A DNA stretch of 64,000 bases from Mycteria americana (taxonomy: Eukaryota; Chordata; Aves; Ciconiiformes; Ciconiidae). The notes beneath the pieces are model-generated. The model did no database searches and was not told the origin of the DNA. It was given only the letters and a program-made list of their open reading frames with translations. The DNA lies in contig NC_134367.1 in assembly GCF_035582795.1 (NCBI RefSeq), positions 111,586,062 to 111,650,061 on the forward strand, given 5' to 3'. A program made the position numbers and the translations under genes. Below are positions 48,301 to 58,600 of the stretch, piece after piece (within the stretch, counting starts at the first letter, position 1; the number at the start of each line of letters is the position of its first letter).

Positions 48301-50534
48301 GTCATGATCTGTCTTTGCAAAGCTTTAAATCAAAACTGTTTGTTTTCCACAAGAGATTATCTGATTTAAACAGGGATTGATTCAGGGAAATCCAATGCCC
48401 TGTGCTATGCAGGTCAGACTGTTTGATTACAGTTCTTTTTTTTCTGGATTTATGAGGGGTTTTTTTTTGCAAATTGAAATTATTAAACTGTATCATCAAA
48501 AAACCCACAAGCGTTCATACTATTAATAGAAGCACAATAAAACAGAAGGCAGGAAGCAGGGTAACTGTGGGTGGCTACTACACTTTCAAAAAGCAGGAGC
48601 ATCTTGAACCCAATGAAATCAGCAGATGAATGTTCCTGCTCTGTGGGGGCAGGATGGAACCATGGAGCAGAGTTTGATTGTCTTCAGCCCTGGCCCATTT
48701 TCCTTTTGTTTCCTGCTTCTTTTTTCTTTCTACTTTTTTAGGACATTCTATTATTATTCACGGATCTATACTGTATCACATGAGAAACACCTGAACTGGA
48801 GATGCAGTCTGTCTGCGGTTTTGGTTGCGAATCAATTTCACGGGTTATGTTTAGACTTTTCTTGTTTTTTGAACTGCTGTTTCTGGTAGTTCCACTACAC
48901 GCCATTCCAGCAGCTCTCATCTCACTTCAGACCTGCAGCTAAAAGAAGGCACAGTGTTAACAAAACATCCTAAAATGTCATTTATTCAGAAATCTTACAG
49001 TTTCATCTCTTCTTTTTGCTGCTTTGTCAGGTAAGAAAAACAGTAACAAGGTTTTAGTCACAGACTGTAATTAAAGGAACCCTAAATAAACATGCATTTC
49101 TTGCTTCATTTCTTGCTGCTATACAAGCTCCTCTAAAACTGGTACAAGGAAGCTGCATGTCTGCAGACATGCAAAAAGCAAGCAAAGAGGAAATTAATTA
49201 TCTTCTGTTACTAAAATAAAGGTGGTTTCTCAACCCAATTACAAAACAACAAGCTACTGGATAAACATTCTCTGACTTATTTTCATACTCATGCTTATCC
49301 CTTCAAGTATGCTGGATGCTGAGGAGGAAATTGAGAAGTAGTAAACTTAGCACTGGGGGAAAAATGCCCTTTAAACACACTTTTACAACACCCTTACATA
49401 TTCATTTTTCCAAGCCTGCACAAAAATAGTATATTAGGATATCTGATTCTTACCAGCCTACCAGACCAATTATATTTAGGTCAGAATGACTTCAGTACTC
49501 ATTAACATTTTGTCATGGTCGTATTTTTCTTAAAACTTAACCTTTCACTGGTTACCTTATTTACAGTGTACATCTCATGCTTAAATTCTCCTTTGGGGAA
49601 ATTTCTGAGAAAGGTCAACATTGTCTTCAGTCCTGTCTACATTAGCATGACGAAACTATTTCTGTAAATTGTTCCACCTCACAATTTAAGATTGGTCTGG
49701 CACCCTTTGTCACGAAGGTAAGGCCCATAAAGCATTTAGCACTGCTTTAAGGTTACTTCTGATCATCTCACTCTATGGGTATAAAAGCAGCTCAAGTCAA
49801 CCTCAGAGAAAGGACACACATTCATCGAATTAAGCAGTGGACTCTTCTTTCCACTCTCCATTAAGCTATTTGCATGCCAGAGTTATTTCACTTGGTTTTT
49901 ATAGAGTTACAGGGTATTTGCAGCAGCCCTATAAAAAACAGTTAAGACTCACGGTCTTCCTGAATAGTCATGTCTTGTGCCAAAAAATGAAAATAAAAGA
50001 TATTTAAAATTTTTCAGAAAATGTGTTTGTACTAAAGGGGAAAAGTGAAAATTGTTACATTTGTCCCAGTGGGACAACTGCAGAATATTGGAATGAAAAA
50101 ATCTTACAGTTTTATTCAAAATGAAAAAATCCTACCTGTAATAGCCAGGGGTTTTTTTCTCACTTTAAGAGCTTTCTGTTACCTCTGGAAGACAAATTTG
50201 TTACTTTGCTTAGCAGACACATAAAGAGGGGTAGTGCACATACCTTGTACTTCAAACACCCATCAAAGTGAAATTTCCTAGACTGCTTTTGACATTAACT
50301 ATCATAGATATAGCTCTTTTGCTAATGGTTTAGTAAATTTTGCCTGAAGAGCTTTTAGAAGTTTGTTATCAACAATTTGTTTGCCCTGGGCACACAGCCC
50401 CTGCCTGAGCGATGCTTGCTGCATGTGTGCCTGCCTGCAGCCTTGCCTCCTGGATGGACCCTGGATCTCATCCACACCCTCGCCTTGTCGGGGGCTGTTG
50501 TGGTTATCAGCACCCTGCTGGGCCCACACAATTC

Positions 50535-51564
50535 AATGTCCAAGTGGAAATCAGTAATGAGTGGTGTCCCTCAGGGGTCTGGACTGGGACCAATAGTATT
50601 TAATATCTTCATCAATGACATAGACAGTGGGGTTGAGTGCACCTTTAGCAAATTTGCCAACGACACCAAGCTGAGTGGTGCAGTTGACACACCTGAGGGA
50701 CAGGTGTGAGGGACCTTGTGGTGCCATCCAGAGGGACCTTGACAGGCTTGAGGAGTGGGCCCATGCGAAGCTCATGAAGTTCAACAAGGCCAAGTGCAAG
50801 GTCCTGCACCTGGGTTGGGGCAACCCCCAGTATCAATACAGGCTGGGGGATGAAGGGGTTGAGAGCAGCCCTGTGGAGAAGGACTCAGGGGTACTGGTGG
50901 ATGAAAAACTGGACATGAGCCGGTGATGTGCGCTCGCAGCCCAGAAGGCCAACCGTATCCTGGGCTGCATCAAAAGCAGCATGGCCAGCAGGTCGAGGGA
51001 GGTGATTCTGCCCCTCTACTCTGCTCTGGTGAGACCCCACCTGGAGTACTGCGTCCAGCTCTGGAGTCCTCAGCACAGGAAAGACATGGAGCTCTTGGAG
51101 CGGGTCCAGAGGAGGGCCACGAAAATGATCAGAGGGCTGGAACACCTCTCCTCTGAAGAAAGGCTGAGAGAGTTGGGGTTGTTCATCCTGGAGAAGAGAA
51201 GGCTCCGGTGAGACCTTATTGCGGCCTTTCAATATATAAAGGAGGCTTATAAGATGGAGAGAGACTTTTTAGCAGGGCCTGTAGTGACAGGACAAGGGGC
51301 AACAGTTTTAAACTGAAAGAGGGTACATTTAGATTGGACATAAGGAAGAAATTTTTTACTATGATGGTGGTGAGACACTGGAACAGATTGCCCTAAGAAG
51401 CTGTGGATGCTCCATCATTGGAAGTGTGCAAGGTTGGATGGGGCTTTGAGCAACCTGGTCTAGTGGAAGATGTCCCTGCCCATTGCAGGGGGGTTGGACT
51501 AGATGACCTTTAAAGCTCCCTTCCAACCCAAGGGTTGGATTGGGATTCTAGGATTCTATGATTC
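50535..51564 (+). mobile_element. CR1 LINE, 5'-truncated and decayed
   Basis: The fragment starts in the reverse transcriptase palm ([21 protein letters not shown] block at about 50,563-50,625). It passes the catalytic-site region, where the usual acidic pair reads Asn-Asp (FANDTKLSG, about 50,653-50,679). It goes on through the thumb and C-terminal blocks ([43 protein letters not shown]) to the 3' untranslated part and the tail GATTCTAGGATTCTATGATTC. A short insertion with TGA near 50,702-50,720, TGA at 50,925 and 51,210, and frame changes after 51,240 disable it. At least two stops look like CGA or CGG changed to TGA, the usual decay of methylated CpG. Confidence 0.92.
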
Positions 51565-54060
51565 AGATGCTGTGGGTCTGCATCATGGTCAGCAAGAGCA
51601 CTGCCTGTGCCAAGAGCACCCTTGCTCCTGCTGCTCCCTAAGCCTCACCAGTTTGCTCTTGGCTGTACCTGGCAACTTCAAGAATAAGATCCCTCACCTG
51701 AGGAATGACTCTTCCTTCCTGCCAAATGTTTCTTCCAAAGAACATCAGAGATAGCAAACACTACAGAAGATAAGCAACCAGGCACCTGGCCTCAAGTGTA
51801 CTTTGCTTTTCTGTTGTGGTTATTGGTCTAGGCGTCCTTCTAGATTTCATTATTTCATTTTTCCAGAAAGACCTCAAAATTACCTGGTTAGCTTTTTTCT
51901 TATTGCAGCATCTAACAAGATAGAAATGATTAATTCCAAACTCTAGAGGAAAGCCTAGGTATAGCAGAGAGTCACTGCATTGCAAGCTAGCTCTTGGATC
52001 CTGCTTCACCATTAAAAACAGTCCATCATCCTTTTCTGTATCAGCTGTAGAGAAGGTACTATATAATCTAGTAAAGCATGGTGAATCCAAAGTTGTTTCA
52101 GTTTCAAAAATTCTGAGATATTATCTTGAAAAAAGCCAAATCCTTGCCATTTCCAATGTTCCTAGAATGGAAATTGTTCAGAACCACTTAGGGAGCTAAA
52201 AAGCACAGTTGAAGGCTGTGTGGGAGTATTTGCGTATGCATTGGCAGGGGAAGAGGGAGGAAAAGAATTAAGATAAATACAGCACTTTTCGGTGTTCAGC
52301 TGAGCTTGGTGTAAAGTCTGCACTACAGCAACTTAACAATTCCCTATGGTTTTCTCTTCAAAAGAGGATATTCAAAAAAAGGGGGAAGGACAGAGTTGCT
52401 TATAATGTTTTCAGAAATGTCACCTTTTATAGCCTCCTATCGAACAACTTCAAAGACTTTCATGTTTTAATTATTCTATAACCTACCCAGCTAAGACTGG
52501 TAGAAAACCAAGTAGAACTATATATTTTACTAGAGAGAAACTGAAGACCGTGTCATAAAAGCCCCCTCTGTGTGAGTTTGTGTGAATGGCTCTACAGGCA
52601 TGTGTGCGGATGGAGGAATAGGTACCAGCAAACAGCAGGCTGAAGAGAGGGAAAGCACATGCCAAGCGGTAGCATGGGAAAGTCTGCCAAGAACTGATAA
52701 GCTCCAGAGACTAGCAGTCCTGCTGAATCCACAAAAACTGATAAACTCTGAACACCGAGACTCCGCCGAATCTGTCCAAATCCACAAGCATCAACCATGG
52801 GTCATACAACCCAGGCTAGATCCAAGCAGGCTGCTATAGGCAAAACTACAAGATTATCTATCTATCTATGTATATAAATATATAAAATAGACACACACAT
52901 ATATATACGATGAAACAAATCATCTGGAGGGACTTCCTGAACACCCACCGCAAAGGCCCTGGCACATCAATACATGCCTCTGCTTTTAACTAAACAGCTG
53001 GGGTTGGTCTCCCAACTGTTGCTCCTCCCAGGTACCTGTTAGTACGCATGTTTGTGAACTGCCTGAGGTAATAAGCGAGTGCAGTGTGCGATGAGTCCCT
53101 TGCTATTAATAACAGCATAATAAAAGGCTATCTAATAAATACTGGTGTGATCTGTGTTTCCCCCAGCCTGATCCCACCAGAGGAAAGGGGATGTACAATA
53201 ATCCAGTATTGCAAAGTTTCACTCCTACATTTTTGTGGATATCAAAGTGTGGAGCTACCCCACCTTGAGGAGGGCATCTGATGTTGGATCCAGACTTTCT
53301 AAAATACAGACTTGGGTATGTTTCCAATGTGGCATTTCTTAAGTGGCTGTCACCATAAATGGAGGAATGCCCAGACCCAGACATGGGGACACCACAGACC
53401 TGGAGAACTGGTATCATTGCATGGGACAAATTAAAAAGCTGCAAAACAAAGTATTAATCTTCTCACAGGTGCATACTTCAGGTCCCTCACTCAAGCTTCT
53501 GGACCACGTGATCCGTAAATTCCAAGGACCATGGTCTCTTCTCGAGACCTCCACAGTTGTGCCAGATCAGCAACACGCCCCTCTTCCAGCAGTCACCAGG
53601 ACTGACTCACATGCTCCTGCCAGTCTGGAGAAATCCCAGGGCTACCAAAACCGACCCCAGCACCACAGTGACTTCTGTGTGGTGCTCATACCATGTTGGC
53701 TCAGGAGGCCAACAAATACAGATGACGCTTCATGGTTTTTTGTCACCTCTATTCCTCGTATGAACTGACAACAGTCATCTCCAGGGAGAAGCTACCAGGA
53801 TCTATCAGGAGTCTGCTCAAAACAGGCTTCATCTTTAATGACTGGGCCTGCTTTCAGCATTCTCCCAAGTTTTTCCCCTCCCTGCCTCAGCCCATCTCCC
53901 TGCTTCTATCTGCTGGATGGATGATCACAGCATAATTTTCCAGACAGTTACAGATTTAAATAGGGTTGCCTGTTTCCTGCAAACAATTGACAAAAATGTG
54001 CTACCCAAACATTTGTGCAGGTACTAGTCCTGGCGAGTGTTTTGATGGGAACAGCAATAC
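51565..54060. other. Intergenic DNA, no gene seen
   Basis: No domain-bearing frame is seen. The longest open frames are 53,343-53,768 (+, 141 codons) and 53,106-53,444 (-, 112 codons), and neither is recognised. A microsatellite at about 52,855-52,910 is listed separately. Confidence 0.55.
52855..52910 (+). repeat. TATC/TA/CA compound microsatellite
   Basis: TATCTATCTATCTATG is followed by TATA-rich units, then ACACACAC and ATATATATAC. It is simple-sequence DNA. Confidence 0.9.
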
Positions 54061-54713
54061 CTGCCGAGGGGGTTATCCTGCAGCCTGTTCCACTTCCAAG
54101 CACTTCACAGTCCATGTGCTTTGGAATCCCCTGGACTATTCTCAGGAAACTAAATGCAGTTGTTTTTCTACTACACTTTGAGGTGTGTGTAGCTGAGGAC
54201 ACACCAGATTGTTTATGAAAGCAATAGATGATAAGTCAAATGGAAATTATGCTTTGAAATTAAACGGAAATAATTCTTTTAGCAGGAACACACTTTTAAA
54301 ATCCTTCAATACCATTTGGGTTTGCGTGACCTCTTGTGGTCAAATCCGTGCCTTGCAGTTCCACTTTTTTACTGGCAGTGGGAGAGCGCCTGTGGCATCA
54401 TTGGCTGCAGTTGTGCTGAAGGGTAGGAGAGGTTTTGGCTTGCAATATTAAAAGGCAACTTCAATGAAAGAAGCCGCTATACTAACAGACATCTAGTAAC
54501 AGTAAATACTTTTTCTTTGAATTTATGTTGATAAAAAGAAGTTCTTATTTTTGCTCTGTAATACTGTAGCTCAAGCACAACAGTTAAGAACCACAAAACG
54601 GATTGTATTCTAATCAGCAAAAAAATGCTTTTAAAGGACTCAGCCTCACCTACAAATATGAAAAAAACATGTAGGAAGAGCAGAGGAAGAGATCCTATTA
54701 TTTTAGCTGCCAT
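54061..54713 (-). other. Candidate two-exon divergent transcript with a signal-peptide-like start
   Basis: On the minus strand an ATG in a strong context (GAAATGG, 54,713-54,711) opens 21 codons beginning MAAKIIGSLPLL and continuing hydrophobic. The open segment ends at a good donor (TAG then GTGAGG, exon end 54,650). A pyrimidine-containing acceptor (GTGTCCTCAG) at 54,193 opens a second segment (54,192-54,061, 132 bp) that continues the frame in the same phase with three Cys and reaches a donor-like GCAG/GTATTG. The combination could be the start of a small secreted protein transcribed away from MSH6. Against it, no family is recognised, no third exon or stop-containing end could be assigned, and the hydrophobic codons are also a pyrimidine tract that could simply be an acceptor. 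Confidence 0.2.
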
Positions 54714-55029
54714 TTCTGAGCTCTGCTGTGCATCTGCCAGTAAAGCCGGCTGAGAAGTACCATCTTGCAGCCTGGCAACAGGGCCGGCAGCTGTCCAAGC
54801 TTCTCCTCTTCCCACCACACCGCTGCTCTTGCCCTCTACTGCAGAGGCAGAACAAAGTTCTCCAGTGCAGGTGCCACAGCTTCTCCTTGCCTGAGGATGT
54901 TTTTGTGGGAAGGCCCCAGCTCATCCCATCTCAACTTCAGTTGTAACAACCACTGTGGCCTCACTGCAGGAAAGGAGCGGGGTTTGAAGGGCTGTAGTTA
55001 ATACGGACAGACCTTGCCGTAAGCTACAG
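54714..55029. other. Upstream flank of MSH6 CpG island
   Basis: GC content rises towards the CpG island. There is no recognised gene on either strand. The short open frames that cross this stretch have no domain. Confidence 0.5.
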
Positions 55030-55346
55030 AAGTCGGGGAAAGCCTGCCTGGGAGACCCCGGCGCAGCAGGCCGGGACGCTGCCGCACGGTAGGCCCCGAA
55101 GCGCCCCAGGGTCTCTGCCAGCGGCGGGGAGAGGGAAGGCGGGGCAAACACGGAGGCCCCAGCGGGGAGGGCTCGAGGAGCACCTCCGGGGGCCGGGGTT
55201 CAGGCTGCCAGGGTGGGCGCGGCCGGCGGAGCGGACCGGGGAGCCGGGCGGCCCCGCGACCCCACCGCGACGCCCCCACAGCGGTCCCCGCCCGCGGCGG
55301 CTGGTAGCGCGCGCGCCGGGGGGCGGAGCCGGCGGCGGACACGCCC

Positions 55347-55356
55347 GGGGGCGGGG
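55347..55356 (+). promoter_or_regulatory. MSH6: GC box (SP-factor site)
   Basis: GGGGCGGGGC, 57 bases before the start codon. A second GGGCGG lies at 55,321-55,326. Sp1-type control of MSH6 is known in mammals; here it is inferred from the motif. Confidence 0.6.
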
Positions 55357-55370
55357 CGTGCGGTGGCGGG

Positions 55371-55378
55371 TTTGGCGC
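55371..55378 (+). promoter_or_regulatory. MSH6: E2F-type site
   Basis: TTTGGCGC matches the E2F consensus TTTSSCGC and lies 35 bases before the start codon. It suggests S-phase-linked expression, which fits a replication-coupled repair factor. The functional claim is inference. Confidence 0.5.
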
Positions 55379-55412
55379 GCGCTGGCAGCGGGCCGCGCTT
55401 CCCGCCGTGGCC

Positions 55413-55693
55413 ATGTCTCGCCAGAGCACCCTGCTCCGGTTCTTCCCCAAGGCCTCCCCGGCACCGCCGCGGGCGGCTGCACCGGCACCCGCTCCCGCTC
55501 CTCCACCGGCACCCTCTCCTCCACAGGCCGGCGCGGGGACCCGCCGCCGCGCTTCGGGGGAGCAGAATGGCCGCGAGGCCGCCACCAGCCCCGCCGGCGC
55601 GGCGAGCAACGGCGCACCGGGCAGAGCTGCGGCACGGCGCAAGGAGGCGGGGGAGAAGGGCGGAGGGGGCGGCGCGGCCGCCAAGGCCCCCAG
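55413..55693 (+). CDS. MSH6: MSH6 exon 1
   Basis: 281 coding bases end in CCCCAG before the donor GTAACC. The exon encodes [13 protein letters not shown] at the N-terminus, the PIP-box form that binds PCNA at replication forks. A low-complexity Ala/Pro/Gly/Arg-rich part then runs to residue 93. It ends in phase 2 as in human, but is 21 bases longer than the human exon as I recall it (260 bases). The Ala/Pro tract may vary in length between species. Confidence 0.95.
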
Positions 55694-58600
55694 GTAACCG
55701 GCGGGGGGAGAGGAGGCCGCAGGAGCAAGGCCTGCGTGAGGGAGGTGGGGGGCGGGCGCGGCAGCGCGCGCGGACCGCTGCGGGAGGGGGGCGGGGCGGG
55801 TGCTGTCGCCGGTGGCGGTGGAGCGGGGCCCCTCGGGCGCGGAGGCGCCGGTGTCCCCCCCTGTCGTGTCCCCCCGGAGCCGGTGCGGCCGCCCGCCGCC
55901 GCCTGGGCCCGCCGGGGCCTTCCCGGCGCGGAGGGCCGGTTTGCAGCCAGCCCCGCGCTTTTGGCCGCCTGACGCCGCGGTCGCTGGCGGGAGCCGTGCG
56001 GCTCCGGGCAGGTGCCCGTTAGGCAGCGCCGGAAGGTGCGTGGGTGTGGGGGTGTGTGTCACCTCCGCGCTGGAGGCCGGGCGTGCGGCGCCTTGGCAGG
56101 GAGGAGGCGGTGCCAGAAGCGGCGTGTGGTGATGCAGGCCAGCGGCCTTCTCCCTCAGCCAGGGTCTGGGGAGGCGGGATAGGGCTGCCGGCGGGATAAC
56201 GCCGGCATCTGCGGGCAGCGGATCTCGGTTTTAGTTTTGCCTGTTTTGAAATACATTTTTTCACTCGTGCCTGAATTCCCTTTCTCTTCTGTATCGCGAT
56301 GGTAAGTGTCTCAAGCGTCAGCTAACTGAATGTCACCGATTGCTTGGCTGCAGCCTACAGGAATGCCCGCAGTCATCAGCGGTGGAGTGTGGCAGTGGCT
56401 GGGTTGAAATCTCAGGGGAGAAGGAGAGAGCAAATAAAAGCTGCGTCAGGTGCTTTGCAGTGGAGATAGAGTTTTTATTTATTCGTTTATTTTTTGTAGC
56501 TTGAGGGTTTTTTGAAATCCTACTCATTTCCTTTGGGTGCCCTGTTGAGAATTAGTCTCTGCAGGAAAACTTGTCTTAGTTATGTAGGTTGACAATTCAT
56601 AATACGTAGTTCGCAATCTTTTTCTTTCAGTTAATGTCTGGTTGGACCCAGTTACTCTCTCCCCCTCACCTAAGAAATCCACTAAGCGTCTGGTTACACA
56701 TGGCTCTAGGTGGCCCTGCTTGAGCAGGGGGGTTGGACAAGATGACCTCCAGAGGTCCCTTCTGACCTCAGCCAGTCTTCTGTGACTATAAGGCTCTGTC
56801 TCTGTGGGGATCCGGTAGAACTTGGAGGAGCAAAACCAAAAAATCGTTTAAGAGAAGTGTATTGGTGGTGATACAGAAGGATTGTATAATCCAGGTTGCA
56901 CCACCTAGGAGCCTTCCACGACCTTCAGAGGGCAGGCTGCTCGGAAGCAGTGTGCAGTTACGTTTATGAAGAGAGCTGTTTTAAACGTTTATGTTCCTTA
57001 AATTACACATCTGTTGCCTTTGCAGTGTCTCCTGTGAGTATTCGCCTGGTGACTTGGTCTGGGCCAAGATGGAAGGTTATCCTTGGTGGCCGTGCCTCAT
57101 ATACAACCACCCGACTGAAAGAACAATAGTCAGAGGAAAAGGGAAATCCACTCGTGTCCATGTACAGTTTTTTGATGACAGCCCTACAAGGGGCTGGGTC
57201 AGTATTAAATATCTGAGGCCATATAAAGGTAAGAGCTATAAATAAAACTTTTTGAAATAGAAGTATGCCACTTGTTTTGGAAAAATAGGCATGGACTATA
57301 GGGTATGGTATTCTCCATAGAGAAAGAGCAGCAAAACCAAGATTAGTATTGAGTGGAAAAGCATGTTTTGCACTTTGTAAGTTAGAGAAAGCAAGTTTTT
57401 GAGGGTTACAGTTGCATTTATGGTTATACAGTTCTTTAAACATAAACCGCTAAGCCCTCTCGTTTATTAGAACACAAATTTAAAGCTTCCTTATGTTTTA
57501 AAGTTTTTTCCTTTATTTCTCCCATCAGTATAAAAAAGATCTAAAAGATAAATCCACTATTTCAATTTTTAGCCCTGAAATCCTTAAAATATTAGGAATG
57601 TGAAACCTAGTTTTTAAGCAGCTATTTGGGAACTGCAGCTTGTCCAGAACCAAAAGGCTAGGCACAGGATGTTAGGTAACTGAAATTAATTCTACTGTGG
57701 TGTTATTTCTTTTAAGCAATGCAATACAGTTTTGTTAATAAAATATATAACTTGAGAATTCAGAGCTTAGGGTAGTGCTTGTAGTTACAGAGCAAAGTTG
57801 GTGTTTGTCATCTTGAAGAAATGACTTAGCTAACTAATAAAAATCGAATGTAATCAAGAATTAAAACAACATTTTGCATAATGAACCTCACCTTATTAAT
57901 AATAATGATCTGTTTTCCCCTTGTTTTATAATTTTACTGTTGCTGAAAACTGTAAATCATGTTGCTGTAAACTGTCTTGTTAGTCAAACAAATACTTTGG
58001 GTGTAATACAGTATTTTTGATATACTGTAGGATTTGCTTATGATGTCAGTGAAACAGCTGAATTTAAACATTTTCTTCCTTTTTACAAGTCACGAGTTCC
58101 ATCTCGTGATCATGTAGCCATCTTTTTCTTGGCTTGTTTATATTTAAATGTACTGCGCTTAAGTCATAGTTAGTTTTAAATTAAAATGATAATGTTATTA
58201 CCATAAGTGTTAGCATAATTTAACATAAGTGAATTTGTCCATGGTTTATGTATATCTTTCCAGAAGGTATTTTAAAAGAATCAAATATATTTTAACAGCT
58301 TGCAGTTGCACTTAGAAGCAAATACAGGTAAAGAGAATTGATCTGTTTACCAGAAGAAAATTGCAGAAAAATAAGAAGTGTTCAAAATGTTTAAGCACAG
58401 AAACACTGGTCTATCTGCAAGAAATGTGGTTAATGCAGAACAGGGTAAAAATATTTAAAATACATGCTTTGCTTTTAAAGTCAGACAAAAAGCATCTTTG
58501 TTTACTAAGTAAGAGTGTTGGAGTCTTTGGGTAAGAAAATGGAGAAGTTTCTTACATTGTGTTATTGTTTGTAACTGAATAAATATAGAGAGCACAGGAC

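Larger units (their letters stand above)
38963..50534. other. Long AT-rich intergenic stretch
   Basis: About 11.5 kb, very AT-rich between 39,000 and 42,500, with almost no open frames above 90 codons. The exception is a 185-codon minus-strand frame at 43,342-43,899 with no recognised domain. Listed separately are a POU-type palindrome at 40,218, a possible exon at 42,290-42,351 and a run of A at 41,636. At 50,380-50,534, directly before the decayed CR1, is a GC-rich piece of unclear origin that may belong to that element. Conserved noncoding elements may exist here but cannot be seen without alignment. Confidence 0.5.
55030..56130. promoter_or_regulatory. MSH6: CpG island and promoter region of MSH6
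   Basis: About 1.1 kb of very GC-rich, CpG-dense DNA, unlike everything to the left, surrounds exon 1. There is no TATA box near the start codon. GC boxes (GGGCGG at 55,321-55,326 and GGGGCGGGGC at 55,347-55,356) and an E2F-type site lie just upstream of the ATG. More GC boxes lie in the first part of intron 1 (about 55,745-55,800). This fits a housekeeping promoter that may fire in both directions. The transcription start site cannot be fixed from sequence alone. Confidence 0.85.

Noticed and set aside
1-54700. Exons of KCNK12, expected upstream of MSH6 from vertebrate synteny
   Set aside because: No two-pore potassium-channel motif and no second GC-rich first-exon island is visible; the gene probably lies left of the window.
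54998-56062. A 354-codon open frame on the minus strand across the MSH6 CpG island, with further long frames of 234 codons (minus) and 269 and 204 codons (plus)
   Set aside because: Very GC-rich DNA lacks stop codons, so long frames appear in several phases at once. The translations are Pro/Ala/Arg/Gly-rich low complexity and only the short MSH6 exon 1 frame has a conserved motif and a matching splice phase.
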